From contig QZKR01000010.1 in the NCBI GenBank assembly GCA_003598065.1, positions 1 through 64,000 of the forward strand: 64,000 nucleotides of DNA, given 5' to 3'. The stretch is from Myxococcales bacterium (GTDB taxonomy: Bacteria > Myxococcota_A > SURF-8). Made by a program: the position numbers and the translations under genes. The notes under the pieces were generated by a model. That model was not told the DNA's origin. It ran no database searches and worked only from the letters and a program-made list of their open reading frames with translations. Shown here one piece after another: positions 1 to 8,200 of this stretch; the first letter of the stretch is position 1; each line of letters starts with the position of its first letter.

Positions 1-1
1 T

Positions 2-571
2 CAAGGAGAGTTACAGCCGTTCGCAGGTAACAAGATGAATGAAATGCACTTCCACGCCCTGCCTTGGCCCGTGCAGGTCCTAGAAGAACTTGGCCAAGCG
101 GATGTCATTCTAAAAGCGACGTTATCTTATTTCATCGAACCCAGCCCCGGCAGACGCGGGTGGTCGTACCGCCACCGGTATTCCTCGTACAGTCTACGAT
201 TTGATGTGAAAACTCCCGAAGAGAGCCCTTCGCAATTTATGAAACGGGTAAACAGGGCTATTGAAGAAGAGGAGGAGGATCAAACCCGTAGCCGTAGTGA
301 TTCAGGGGCGTGGTATTTAGGAAGTAACCTTCAGAAAAAAGGTTCCATCCATTCGGATTGGTGGAAAGGATCAGCCGCCCAATTAGCACAGCGAAATCAG
401 GTTGCGGTATACCCGGTGATCGGCTGGTGGCGTGAGCGCCACCAACTCGGTCGATCAGAGAAAAAGGCCCGATACACGTTGTTAGTGTCTATCAAGACAC
501 CAGCCATTGATGTAGACATTTACACGCCAATCTTGAATCAGATTGCCGCAGAGGTGCCAGTCTTGATCTGA
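2..571 (+). CDS. C-terminal part of an IetS-like S8 serine protease (5' truncated by window)
   Basis: The frame is open to the left edge, so only about the last 190 residues are present. The segment carries HFHALPWPVQVLEELG, SYFIEP, RRGW, LRFDVKTPEES, GSIHSDWWKG, AVYPVIGWWRER and KTPAIDVDIYTP in that order. This matches my memory of the conserved module that follows the subtilisin domain in S8 proteases of the two-gene IetAS anti-phage type (AAA+ ATPase plus protease). The Asp/His/Ser triad would lie upstream, outside the window, so protease activity is inferred. An internal ATG at position 35 could be mistaken for a start, but in-frame codons continue upstream without a stop. The gene ends about 200 bp before a tRNA-derived attachment core, so it is the last gene of a genomic island, a usual place for defence genes. 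Confidence 0.62.
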   Translation, partial: QGELQPFAGNKMNEMHFHALPWPVQVLEELGQADVILKATLSYFIEPSPGRRGWSYRHRYSSYSLRFDVKTPEESPSQFMKRVNRAIEEEEEDQTRSRSDSGAWYLGSNLQKKGSIHSDWWKGSAAQLAQRNQVAVYPVIGWWRERHQLGRSEKKARYTLLVSIKTPAIDVDIYTPILNQIAAEVPVLI

Positions 572-619
572 AAAAGACAACTTACGTAAGGGGCTATTAG
601 TTGAGGGTCGATTGGACCC

Positions 620-691
620 CGTGCGATATACGTGCGATGACACCGCACCGCGAGACGGAAATAGATGGAACGTAACGGAACAGGACGGAAC
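620..691. repeat. Helically phased direct repeats next to the attachment core
   Basis: CGTGCGAT occurs at 620-627 and 631-638 (11-bp step), and GGAAC at 667, 677 and 687 (10-bp step). Short direct repeats at one-turn spacing near an attachment core are what arm-type sites of tyrosine recombinases look like. No integrase gene is visible in the window, so the link to recombination is inferred from position. Confidence 0.45.
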
Positions 692-769
692 GAAAAATTT
701 CAGTGGTTTTAAGCGAGTACAAGCCAAGGTCGCTCAACCACAGGGGTTTTAGGTTTCCTTTTCGGCGGT

Positions 770-792
770 TTCGAATCCCTCCTCCTCCGCCA
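770..792 (+). other. tRNA-Ser 3'-end attachment-core remnant (island boundary)
   Basis: The 23 bases read as T-loop TTCGAAT, T-stem 3' strand CCCTC, acceptor 3' strand CTCCTCC, discriminator G and CCA, which fits a serine tRNA. The matching 5' halves (GAGGG before the loop, GGAGGAG at the start) are absent upstream, so this is not a complete tRNA. It is the piece duplicated when an element integrates into a tRNA gene, with the intact tRNA expected at the far end of the island, left of the window. Apart from the arm-type repeats and the 40-bp repeat at 836, I see no gene between 572 and 1038. Confidence 0.65.
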
Positions 793-835
793 AATTCTTC
801 TTATAATTACAGGCGTTTGTAAACCACCGCACCCG

Positions 836-875
836 CCTGGACAATATACGGACGATGCCGATGCAAAAAACTGGC
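836..875 (+). repeat. 40-bp direct repeat, copy 1 (left flank of electron-transfer block)
   Basis: This 40-bp sequence matches 20996-21035 at 36 of 40 positions in the same orientation. The four differences are at repeat positions 8, 19, 35 and 37. The minus strand contains GTCC-N7-GTCC, an 11-bp-phased half-site pair. It lies between the island attachment core and the 3' end of the multicopper-oxidase gene train. Flanking bases do not align with those of copy 2. Confidence 0.75.
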
Positions 876-994
876 ATTCGCGGGGGCCGAAACTATTCCC
901 TTTCCCCGGCGCGCCAGAGCTATTCTTGCTGCGTCCGTGCGCCAGAACAAACACGATCGATTCCGTTCTAGACTGTCGGAGGGGTTTCATGTCG

Positions 995-1023
995 AAACGC
1001 CGTATACCCACGATGACGGCGTT
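995..1023 (-). terminator. Candidate terminator of the electron-transfer gene train
   Basis: On the minus strand, AACGCCGT and ACGGCGTT form an 8-bp stem with a 12-base loop, followed only by a short T run. It starts about 15 bp after the last gene. The weak U tract makes this tentative. Confidence 0.35.
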
Positions 1024-1038
1024 GGCGCAGATTCGGGT

Positions 1039-1524
1039 TCAGCGCACCTGCAACTCGCCCGTGGTGAAGTCTCCAATGGAAACTCTCACGGTCTGTCCGC
1101 GCTTGACCCTCCCGCTGGGGTTGGCGAACAGCATGAACTGGTGTTTCCCATCGCGTTTCGGCCCCATCCGGGTCTGGCGCAGAGCCCCGACCTTCGGCGT
1201 GTTGGGCACCAGGAAGCGCGCACCGCTCTCCACGTCCGTGAGGACGGGCGCAACTTGGCGGTTGATGATCGCTGCGGCCTTTTCGGCATCGAGGACACGG
1301 TAACGGAAATCCAGGATGTAACCGCCGGCCGACAGGAATACGCCGTCGGGCTGCAGGCCGTAGCGCAGCTCCTCCTCGCTCGGCTCCCTGGCGGGGGAAA
1401 ATCCCGCCGGGGTGGCCGGCGAAGAAGCTGCGTGAACGGCGAGCAGGAGGAGGGCCGCCGCCAACGCGGCGGCCACTCCCCCGACGAGAATGCGCTTATT
1501 CGGCTTTCTCGCGTCTCGCGTCAT
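1039..1524 (-). CDS. Small exported or membrane-anchored protein at the end of the multicopper-oxidase genes
   Basis: I do not recognise a named family. The 161-residue protein has a basic N-terminus, one hydrophobic segment (GGVAAALAAALLLLAVHAA) and a small globular part containing GGYILDFRYRVLD, LVPNTPKVG and FMLFANP, then GQTVRVSIGDF near the end. The second half looks like a short beta-sandwich, but no copper-ligand motif is visible. The ATG at 1524 has a GGAG seven bases upstream and sits just past the TAA of the preceding gene, which supports it over an ATG at 1539. It is the last gene of the train, so an accessory role in export, assembly or anchoring of the oxidases is the best guess. 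Confidence 0.7.
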   Translation of the reverse strand: MTRDARKPNKRILVGGVAAALAAALLLLAVHAASSPATPAGFSPAREPSEEELRYGLQPDGVFLSAGGYILDFRYRVLDAEKAAAIINRQVAPVLTDVESGARFLVPNTPKVGALRQTRMGPKRDGKHQFMLFANPSGRVKRGQTVRVSIGDFTTGELQVR

Positions 1525-1528
1525 GTTT

Positions 1529-2704
1529 TTACTCCACAACCGTCAGGTAGCGCAGCATTCCGCCCGGGCTGCCGGGACCGTTGGCCAGGAAGAGGCGGCG
1601 GTCGTAAATCGGATAGCGGCCCGCCTGCGACGGCGTAACGATGAAGTCAACCGTCTTCATGGGAGGCAGATCTATCGTCTGGCGGTTCGGACGATAGGGA
1701 ACCGTATTGCCGTCCTCGGCGATCTGAGTCATGTGCAGGTTCAGCCAGGCGGGTTGGTATGCCTTGAAACCCGTGTTGACGAGGCGCAGCAGCTTGGGCT
1801 GGCCGGTCTGACCCAGCGCGATTTCCGGATCGAAGCCGACTTCGCTGGAATAGGGCTTGCCGTTGATGAGGAAGTACTTCGGGCTGTACTCGATCGTGCT
1901 GGTGACCGTCTCTTCGGGACCGTAGTTTCCCGTCGCCACGGCGTCATGCAGGTCGGGGTCGATTTCGCTGAAGACCAGCGTGGCTTCGTCGGTATAGGCT
2001 GGAGTCTCCGGATAGGCCAGTGTGGGGGAGTGTTTCCGGGCGACCACGCCGTACAGACCCATCTGCACCTGCACCTGGGGATGCGAGCCGCTGTGATAGA
2101 CGTAGGTTCCTTTCCTGAGATTCCAGACGTAATCGACGGCTTCCTCGTTGCCCGGAGGGGTCTCGTGGGTGAAGGCGCGAACGCGGTTCTCCTCGTACAC
2201 CGGCTCCATGCCACCCGTCTCAACGTGTCCGGTGATGACCAGCGACACCGGGACCGGCAGGTTGTTGTCCAAATGGATAGTTAGGCTGGCGTTGTCCGTC
2301 TCCACGACGAGCGGCGGCCCGGGGATGGTGACCTCTCCGTCCTCGGCCCCGAAAGCAGAGTCCTGGGCGAAACCCCACATGACAACTTCATTGCCATCCG
2401 GCATGGTGACGGTCGTCGTGTCGGCGCGCAGGAAGATTTCCGTCGGATCCGTCGGGAGGAGCGCGACCGTGAACGAGGGTCTCCCTTCCGTCGCGGAGGT
2501 GAGGCCCGAAACGGGCTTCGCCAGTTGGAGAAGCCTGGAGGGCTCGGTGGTTGGGGCGGTCGCCCTGTCCACCAAGGCCGGCTCGGGCGAATCGTTCTCG
2601 ATAAACACTTGCGGCAGCCAGCCCATCGCCCACACCGGGTTCGCCGACAGAGGCGACAGCAGGAAGGCGACGAGCAGCGCCAGGAAGAAGCGTGTATTGA
2701 TCAT
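1529..2704 (-). CDS. Multicopper-oxidase-like cupredoxin protein lacking canonical copper ligands
   Basis: A 391-residue exported protein with a signal peptide ending near ANPVWA. It has two cupredoxin-like segments. The first contains IPGPPLVVETDNASLTIHLDNNLP and the family's Pro-Gly-Thr-like turn KGTYVYHSGSH (about 199-208). Where active oxidases have the HCH or HSH metal motif, this protein has only HSGSH, and no HPxHxHG motif is present in the second half. I see no type-1 copper cysteine. It is therefore a structural or regulatory paralogue rather than a self-sufficient oxidase. It follows its paralogue by 34 bp and precedes the small exported protein. Confidence 0.8.
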   Translation of the reverse strand: MINTRFFLALLVAFLLSPLSANPVWAMGWLPQVFIENDSPEPALVDRATAPTTEPSRLLQLAKPVSGLTSATEGRPSFTVALLPTDPTEIFLRADTTTVTMPDGNEVVMWGFAQDSAFGAEDGEVTIPGPPLVVETDNASLTIHLDNNLPVPVSLVITGHVETGGMEPVYEENRVRAFTHETPPGNEEAVDYVWNLRKGTYVYHSGSHPQVQVQMGLYGVVARKHSPTLAYPETPAYTDEATLVFSEIDPDLHDAVATGNYGPEETVTSTIEYSPKYFLINGKPYSSEVGFDPEIALGQTGQPKLLRLVNTGFKAYQPAWLNLHMTQIAEDGNTVPYRPNRQTIDLPPMKTVDFIVTPSQAGRYPIYDRRLFLANGPGSPGGMLRYLTVVE

Positions 2705-2738
2705 GGGTTTCTCCTTTTTATTTTCTCGGCGACGACCA

Positions 2739-3977
2739 TTACGGATGCATCATGGCGTCTGGATGAATGATCACGACCATGGTCATCATGCCGCCGGGGA
2801 AAATGTCGTTGTTCACCATTTCCTTCTCCGCATGCGAATGCCACATGAAAAAGTAGCCCCCGTCCATACCCATGGGCCCGGTTCCAGGCGGCAGGTCCTC
2901 GGAGACGCCCAGGAAGGGCGAGCCGCTGTAGAAGTCGCCAACGGTCTGGTCGAGCTGTTCGGGCGGCAGGACCGGGATGGGTTTCCCGTGGTCGGGCATG
3001 TACTCGCCGGCGACCGGCGGATCACCCGGGGCGTGGCCGTAAATGTCCCAGCCGAGCGCCTCCCCCGTCCAGGTGAACAGGGTGTCGATGGTCTGCCCGG
3101 GGGAAACGGTATGGGTGAAGTCCGTATGTCCCATCTCGGCGTCGCCGCCCAGCACCCGGCCGTCCATGGCAATGGAGGTCGTATGGTTGCCGTGGTGGTG
3201 GAAGGGGTGGGAATCGCGTCCGCCGCCGATCAGGCGCATCAGGATCACCTCGCCCGGACGCATCATGGGCATGCAGCTATAGGGCTGGGTGGGCAGCCAG
3301 GGAACGCCCGGTTCCAGCATGGTGTCGGGTGCGTTGCGGCCGTTGATGAACCAGTAGACCGGCTTGAAATCCGAGGTGTCCACGGGTAGACCCCATTCAA
3401 CGGCCTGGTTGTATCGCAGGTCCATCTCCGTGAGCAGGAATAGATACTCATGGTCGAAGGCCGTGGAAGCCTGAGCGTACGCCTGGCCGGCAGCCGGCGG
3501 GTAGACAATCAGCGCACCCACCAGGCCCAGGGGCACTTGGAGGTCGGCGTGCGTGCCGCTATGGTAGAGGTAGGTGCCAGGCTGGCTGGCGAGGAAGCGG
3601 TACTGCGCCGTTCCGCCGGAAGGCGCGGCTTCGTAGGCGATCAAGCCCGGGACGCCGGATAAGGACTCTACGTTTTCCTGTCCGGGGAAGACGATGGAAA
3701 CCGGCTCCGGCAGATTATTGGTCAGATTGACGGTGACTAGTTCTCCCTGCTGGACTTTCAGGGTCGGGCCAGTGTACTGGGCGCTCCCTGTGCCGTCGGC
3801 GTCGCCGTAACCCCAGAAATAGAGGCTCAGGCCATCGCCTCCGCTGATGTAGCCGGCGTCGGCCACGAGGTTGAAGGTCGTCCCTTCAATGCCGTCGATG
3901 GCGGCTTGCGCGCGGCCCGAGGGGATCGCCAAGGCCAGGAAGAACAGCGCTGTCGGCAGCGTGATTCTCCGGTTCAT
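2739..3977 (-). CDS. Multicopper-oxidase-like protein with C-terminal HPFHHHG and HSH motifs
   Basis: A 412-residue exported protein with a signal peptide cleaved near GRAQA. Domain 1 has the fold signature PGTYLYHSGTH but no HxHG motif. Domain 2 has HPFHHHGNH (257-265) and MWHSHAEKEM (378-387), the two trinuclear-site motifs normally found in the last domain of multicopper oxidases. The cysteine of the usual HCH motif is Ser381, so a type-1 copper site is missing. Its ATG overlaps the stop of the upstream gene by four bases (ATGA), which implies coupled translation with the protein that carries the complementary motifs. A substrate cannot be read from the sequence. Confidence 0.85.
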   Translation of the reverse strand: MNRRITLPTALFFLALAIPSGRAQAAIDGIEGTTFNLVADAGYISGGDGLSLYFWGYGDADGTGSAQYTGPTLKVQQGELVTVNLTNNLPEPVSIVFPGQENVESLSGVPGLIAYEAAPSGGTAQYRFLASQPGTYLYHSGTHADLQVPLGLVGALIVYPPAAGQAYAQASTAFDHEYLFLLTEMDLRYNQAVEWGLPVDTSDFKPVYWFINGRNAPDTMLEPGVPWLPTQPYSCMPMMRPGEVILMRLIGGGRDSHPFHHHGNHTTSIAMDGRVLGGDAEMGHTDFTHTVSPGQTIDTLFTWTGEALGWDIYGHAPGDPPVAGEYMPDHGKPIPVLPPEQLDQTVGDFYSGSPFLGVSEDLPPGTGPMGMDGGYFFMWHSHAEKEMVNNDIFPGGMMTMVVIIHPDAMMHP

Positions 3978-5215
3978 TTCGCACCTCCCTTCTGAGCCTT
4001 GGCGGCGGACAAGACGCGGATCTCGGTCATCGCGCCGCCGAAGTCCTCCGTGTTGTTGCTCAGGAAATTCATGTTGGTGGTATACAGGAAGTAGGTCCCG
4101 ACCGGGACGTCCTCTGTGTCGATGATCACGTCGGCCGACTCACCGCCGCCCAACGTAACGGAGTTCGTGTAATAGTACAGATCCTGTCCCGTCCGGCTGC
4201 GCAGGATGCGCGCGCCCTTCCCCACCACCTGCATCGTCAGGCACTGGGCCGTGAGCGTCAGAAATTCGGTGGTGGACAAGCTGGAGAGACGCAGCAGGAT
4301 GCGTTCGCCCCGGCGGGCCTCGATCAGCGAGCTGACCTTCTGCGACAGCAGCGGTTCCGGGTCGCCCGTGACCTCGGAAGCGTCGGTGGCCAGGGGGTCG
4401 GGATCGACCGTCTCAGGATAACCACGGCCGTTCAGCAGGGCGTAGGTGTCGTGCATGTTGGCGAACGGCAGAGGCTGCACGTTCATGGAAGCGTCGTGGA
4501 ACTCCGGGTCGAAGGTGGTGATCTGGATGGGATAGCCCACGTCGTAGCCCGTCGATCCGTCCCCGTCGTTGTAGGCGAATTTCGTGTAGGTCCGGCCGGA
4601 TCCAGCCGGGTATTCGAAGGTCTGGCCGTCCTGAACGGGCGTGATGTAGAGGTTGCCGAGCATGCCCATCTGCATGTGCTCGCTGGCCTCCACGTGGCAG
4701 TGATACATGTAGGTGCCCGGTTCCACGAGGTCGTAGAAGTAGGTGAAGGTGGCGCCCATGTTGATCGAAATGGCGGCGTCCGGCATGCCGTCGAAGTACG
4801 GCGCGGCGTTGGGGAAGCCATGGAAGTGGACCGTGTGCGGGTCGAACAGGTCCGGGCGCGTTATCATGCCCACGTTGGTGAGGCTGATGAACAGTTTCCG
4901 GCCTTGACGGGCCGTGATGGTCGGCCCAGAGGCTTCGGCGCCGAGCATCTTTTCCATCATGACCATCGAATCCGGGATGCCGGTCGCATCGCCGAACCCG
5001 AACATATACTGAAGGCGGCCGTCAGCCATCGTGACGAATCCGTCTCCCGCGGAAAGGTGATAACAGACATGGTCGTTGTCCGGATCGCCGTCGAGATCCG
5101 TGTCGATTCCGTCCGTGTCCGACGGACACTGGGAAACCACTTCCGCCAGAGCGCTCCCTCCGGCGAATACGCCTAGGAGCAGCCCGGCCAGGGACATTAA
5201 GATGAGGCGTTTCAT
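3974..5215 (-). CDS. Multicopper-oxidase-like protein with HFHG and type-1 HCH motif in domain 1
   Basis: A 413-residue exported protein; the signal peptide ends near GSALA. Domain 1 contains HTVHFHG (127-133) and YHCHVEASEHMQMGM (171-185), giving a plausible type-1 copper site of Cys173, His180 and Met185 plus two His-X-His pairs. Domain 2 keeps the cupredoxin beta pattern but has no His-X-His motif. This is the layout of two-domain oxidases with type-1 copper in domain 1, except that the second-domain copper ligands are missing here and present in the next gene. A calcium-site-like DTDLDGDPDND segment follows the signal peptide. It overlaps the upstream 1640-residue gene by four bases (ATGA). 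Confidence 0.87.
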   Translation of the reverse strand: MKRLILMSLAGLLLGVFAGGSALAEVVSQCPSDTDGIDTDLDGDPDNDHVCYHLSAGDGFVTMADGRLQYMFGFGDATGIPDSMVMMEKMLGAEASGPTITARQGRKLFISLTNVGMITRPDLFDPHTVHFHGFPNAAPYFDGMPDAAISINMGATFTYFYDLVEPGTYMYHCHVEASEHMQMGMLGNLYITPVQDGQTFEYPAGSGRTYTKFAYNDGDGSTGYDVGYPIQITTFDPEFHDASMNVQPLPFANMHDTYALLNGRGYPETVDPDPLATDASEVTGDPEPLLSQKVSSLIEARRGERILLRLSSLSTTEFLTLTAQCLTMQVVGKGARILRSRTGQDLYYYTNSVTLGGGESADVIIDTEDVPVGTYFLYTTNMNFLSNNTEDFGGAMTEIRVLSAAKAQKGGAK

Positions 5216-8200
5216 GGATTTGCTCCTTCCGCTGACTCGATCGTGAAGAATCGAAGGATTCTGTCGAAAAATCCCGTCGATTCGTCGTTTTCGGACAAAG
5301 TCGTTTCCTTGCCGCGTCTGGCGTCCAGCGGCGCGTTCTCATCCGCTCCGGCGTCCACCGGAGCCCTGCGCCGTTGGTTGTCGAAATCGTTTTGCAGCCG
5401 CGAAGACACCGAGAGGGCCGAGAAGCTGCCGATACCCACCGCCGAAGACCCCGATCCGATATGATAGTCACCGGTCGGCGTGATCGGCAGGAACGTGGTC
5501 GTGACCATGTTGCCGAACGCGGCGCCCTTGCTGGTCGCCTCGTAGGTGTTGAAATAGTCGCTCACGAAGTCCGGATCACCCGTCTCGTTGGCGCCGTCGT
5601 AACCGGATGGGTCGGTCAGGACGCAATACATCGGGTTGAGAAACTCCGTGCTCAGGGTTCCGTATACGGCCAGGTCCCAGTACAGCGGATCCTCGCCGCC
5701 CTCAATGTCCGGTCGGAGTCCGCCGATGTCGCCGTTATACGTTGCGTCCCAGTAGAAAGTGCGGTTTTGCCAGATGATGTTGTTGACCAGGTAAGGATCC
5801 GAGAACTCCTGGTAGGTGGACGGCTGGAAAGCCCCAAGCAGGTCCTTGCTGTGACGCCGGGAGGCAATGCCGGCCACCTGCGGAACGGAGGTAGTCAACC
5901 CGCCTTGGCCCTCGACCTCCGGCGGACAGATATTGCCGGGAGGCAGGCCGGGCGTGCAGGGACCGCCGAAGGCGTCCACGCCCGTCGAGGTGCTGTCGTT
6001 GTGGGCGATGGTGTTGTTGACGATGGAAATAGAGGCCGTGTCGTCCAGCGAGATGCCGCCGCCCACGTCCGCGGAACTGTTGTTCACGATGATGTTGTTG
6101 ACGACCAGCAGGTTGTACCAGCGGTTCGGGTTGCCGGGCCGACGCTGGACATCCTGGCCGTTGTAAAGCAGGGTGCGGATGCCGCCGCCGTCGTCGCCCG
6201 CCAGGTTGCCCTGGATCAGGTTCCCGTCGATGGTGACGGACCCCGCCCCTTCGGTGAGCGTGTTCGCCGGAGCCCCGGCAGGCACGAGTTCGCCGCTCAC
6301 GATGATGCCGCCGCCCTCGTCGAAGGATTGGTTGAACAGGATTTTGTTGTCCTGGATCACTCCGCCGTGGCTCAAACCGACGTGCGCAATGCCGCCGCCG
6401 TAGGACAGCGTGAAGTTGCCGCAAATGTAGTTCTCGGCCACGTTGTAGTTGCCGGAACCGCTAAACAGGGCGATGCCGCCACCACCGTCCACCGCACCGT
6501 TGGTGGCAATGTGGTTGTAGCGGATCATCAGTCTCTCGTTCTTGGAGGGGTTGTATCCGGTTCCGGCATCATTAACCAGGGCCGGGGTTCCGACGCGAAT
6601 GCCGCCGCCGAAGTTGCCCTGATTGCCGGTGATGCGGTTGTTCGTGATTTCGAGGTAGCGCGCCCAGCCGTTGACCAGGATGCCGCCGCCCTTGACCGCG
6701 CCGATAAAGGTAAAGCCGTCGATGCGCGCGGGGTTGCCGCGCCCGAAGAGCCCCTCACGCGTGGCGACGGTGACGCCAGCCGCCGTCTCCAGGTAAAAAT
6801 CGGGCCGTTCTCCGGGGATCAGATCGATGTCGCCGGAGTCGATGAGTTCCTGCATCCTTGTTTCCCAGGCCGTCTGTTCCGAAGGCGTGAGCGGCCCGGC
6901 AAGAATGAAGGTCGAGAAGGCGCCGGAACCCTGCAGCTTGACCTTTTTGTACAGGATCAGATTCTCGCGGTACACGCCCGGCTCGACCAGGATGAGATCG
7001 TTGGCGTCGGCCGCGTCGATCGCATCCTGGATGGACTCGCCCTCCCTTACGCGCAGGGGGCTGTCGCCGCCGATGTGCAGGGTGACGCCCACCACGGTGG
7101 TAGCGCCGTTGTCGCCGCGCCTGACCATAAGCTGACCGCTGCGCCTGCTGCGCGGCACGGTCGCTCTAATGGTCAGGCCATCCGCCGACCAGGACACGAT
7201 CCTCAGCGTTTCCCCATTCAGCGTGACCGAACCTCGAATGGCGCCGAAACCGAAATTACGCGTGACGAGCGGGTCGCCCACGGGATTCAGCCGGTCGTAG
7301 TCAGGGTTGGGCAGCTTAACGTCGCCCACGGCCTGGATCGTGATAATTCCGCCCCGACTGGAGACCCATGGCCCGAAGTCGCTCGGTCCGTTAACCGAGT
7401 GGATAATCGGCGTCATGTCGGGATACTCGCAGTCCAGCCGCTTCTGGCTGCCCGCGAAGGCCGCGATGGGCAGGATCGGCGTGTCCAGTCTGGTGGTGCG
7501 GCCCGGCCAGAATTCCCAGCTGGTGCAGATCTGGGAGTAGCGCGGATCATACCAGGGATCCAGGATGCTGCGGCTCGGATTGTTGGGATCCGTAATCGGG
7601 CCGGGGTGGTTCAGGCAGGCCTCCAGTATATTGGGCGAAACGCCCGAGGGAGAAGGCACATTGACCGTGTAGGTCGAGGGAACCAAAGCATTGTATTTGC
7701 CCCACTCGTCCGTGTACACGCGCGCCACCTCGACGCCGGTCCAATCCCGGATCGCGACCGGCAGCCAGGACGGCGCGAAGTTCGTGCCTTTATTCGGGCT
7801 GTTCGGGTCGAACTCGAACAGGACGTCGTTGAGCACCGTGCCCCAAATCCGTCCCGCCTTGGGCACGGGTGTGAACAAGAAGAAGTCGGCCGCCGCGTTC
7901 CTGCCGCTGTTCAGAAACACTTGCTTGCGGTCGCAGAGGCGTTTCATCTGACCGGCGGAAGGCGCTTCGATGTCGTTGAACAGCGATAGGGTCGGCGGGA
8001 CCTCATGGTCGTCGCCCGCGCAGAGGACAGGCAGGGTCTTGTTGGAGGGAACGAACTCGTCGCCGTAATCGACATTTTTGTCCTCCTCCTTGACGATGAC
8101 GTAGCCGGTCGGGGGGATGACCTCGACGATGTAGGCGCCGCTCGGCAGTCCCTCCACCTCCTCATTTCCGGAGCCCAGGCCGCCGGGCACGAAGGACGTA

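Noticed and set aside
690-792. Complete tRNA-Ser gene
   Set aside because: Only the T-loop 3' half and acceptor 3' strand are present. The 5' acceptor, D and anticodon arms cannot be drawn.
836-875. The 40-bp repeat as a sigma-70 promoter
   Set aside because: On the minus strand TTGCAT and TATATT are only 12 bp apart, and the left copy has no gene downstream in that direction.
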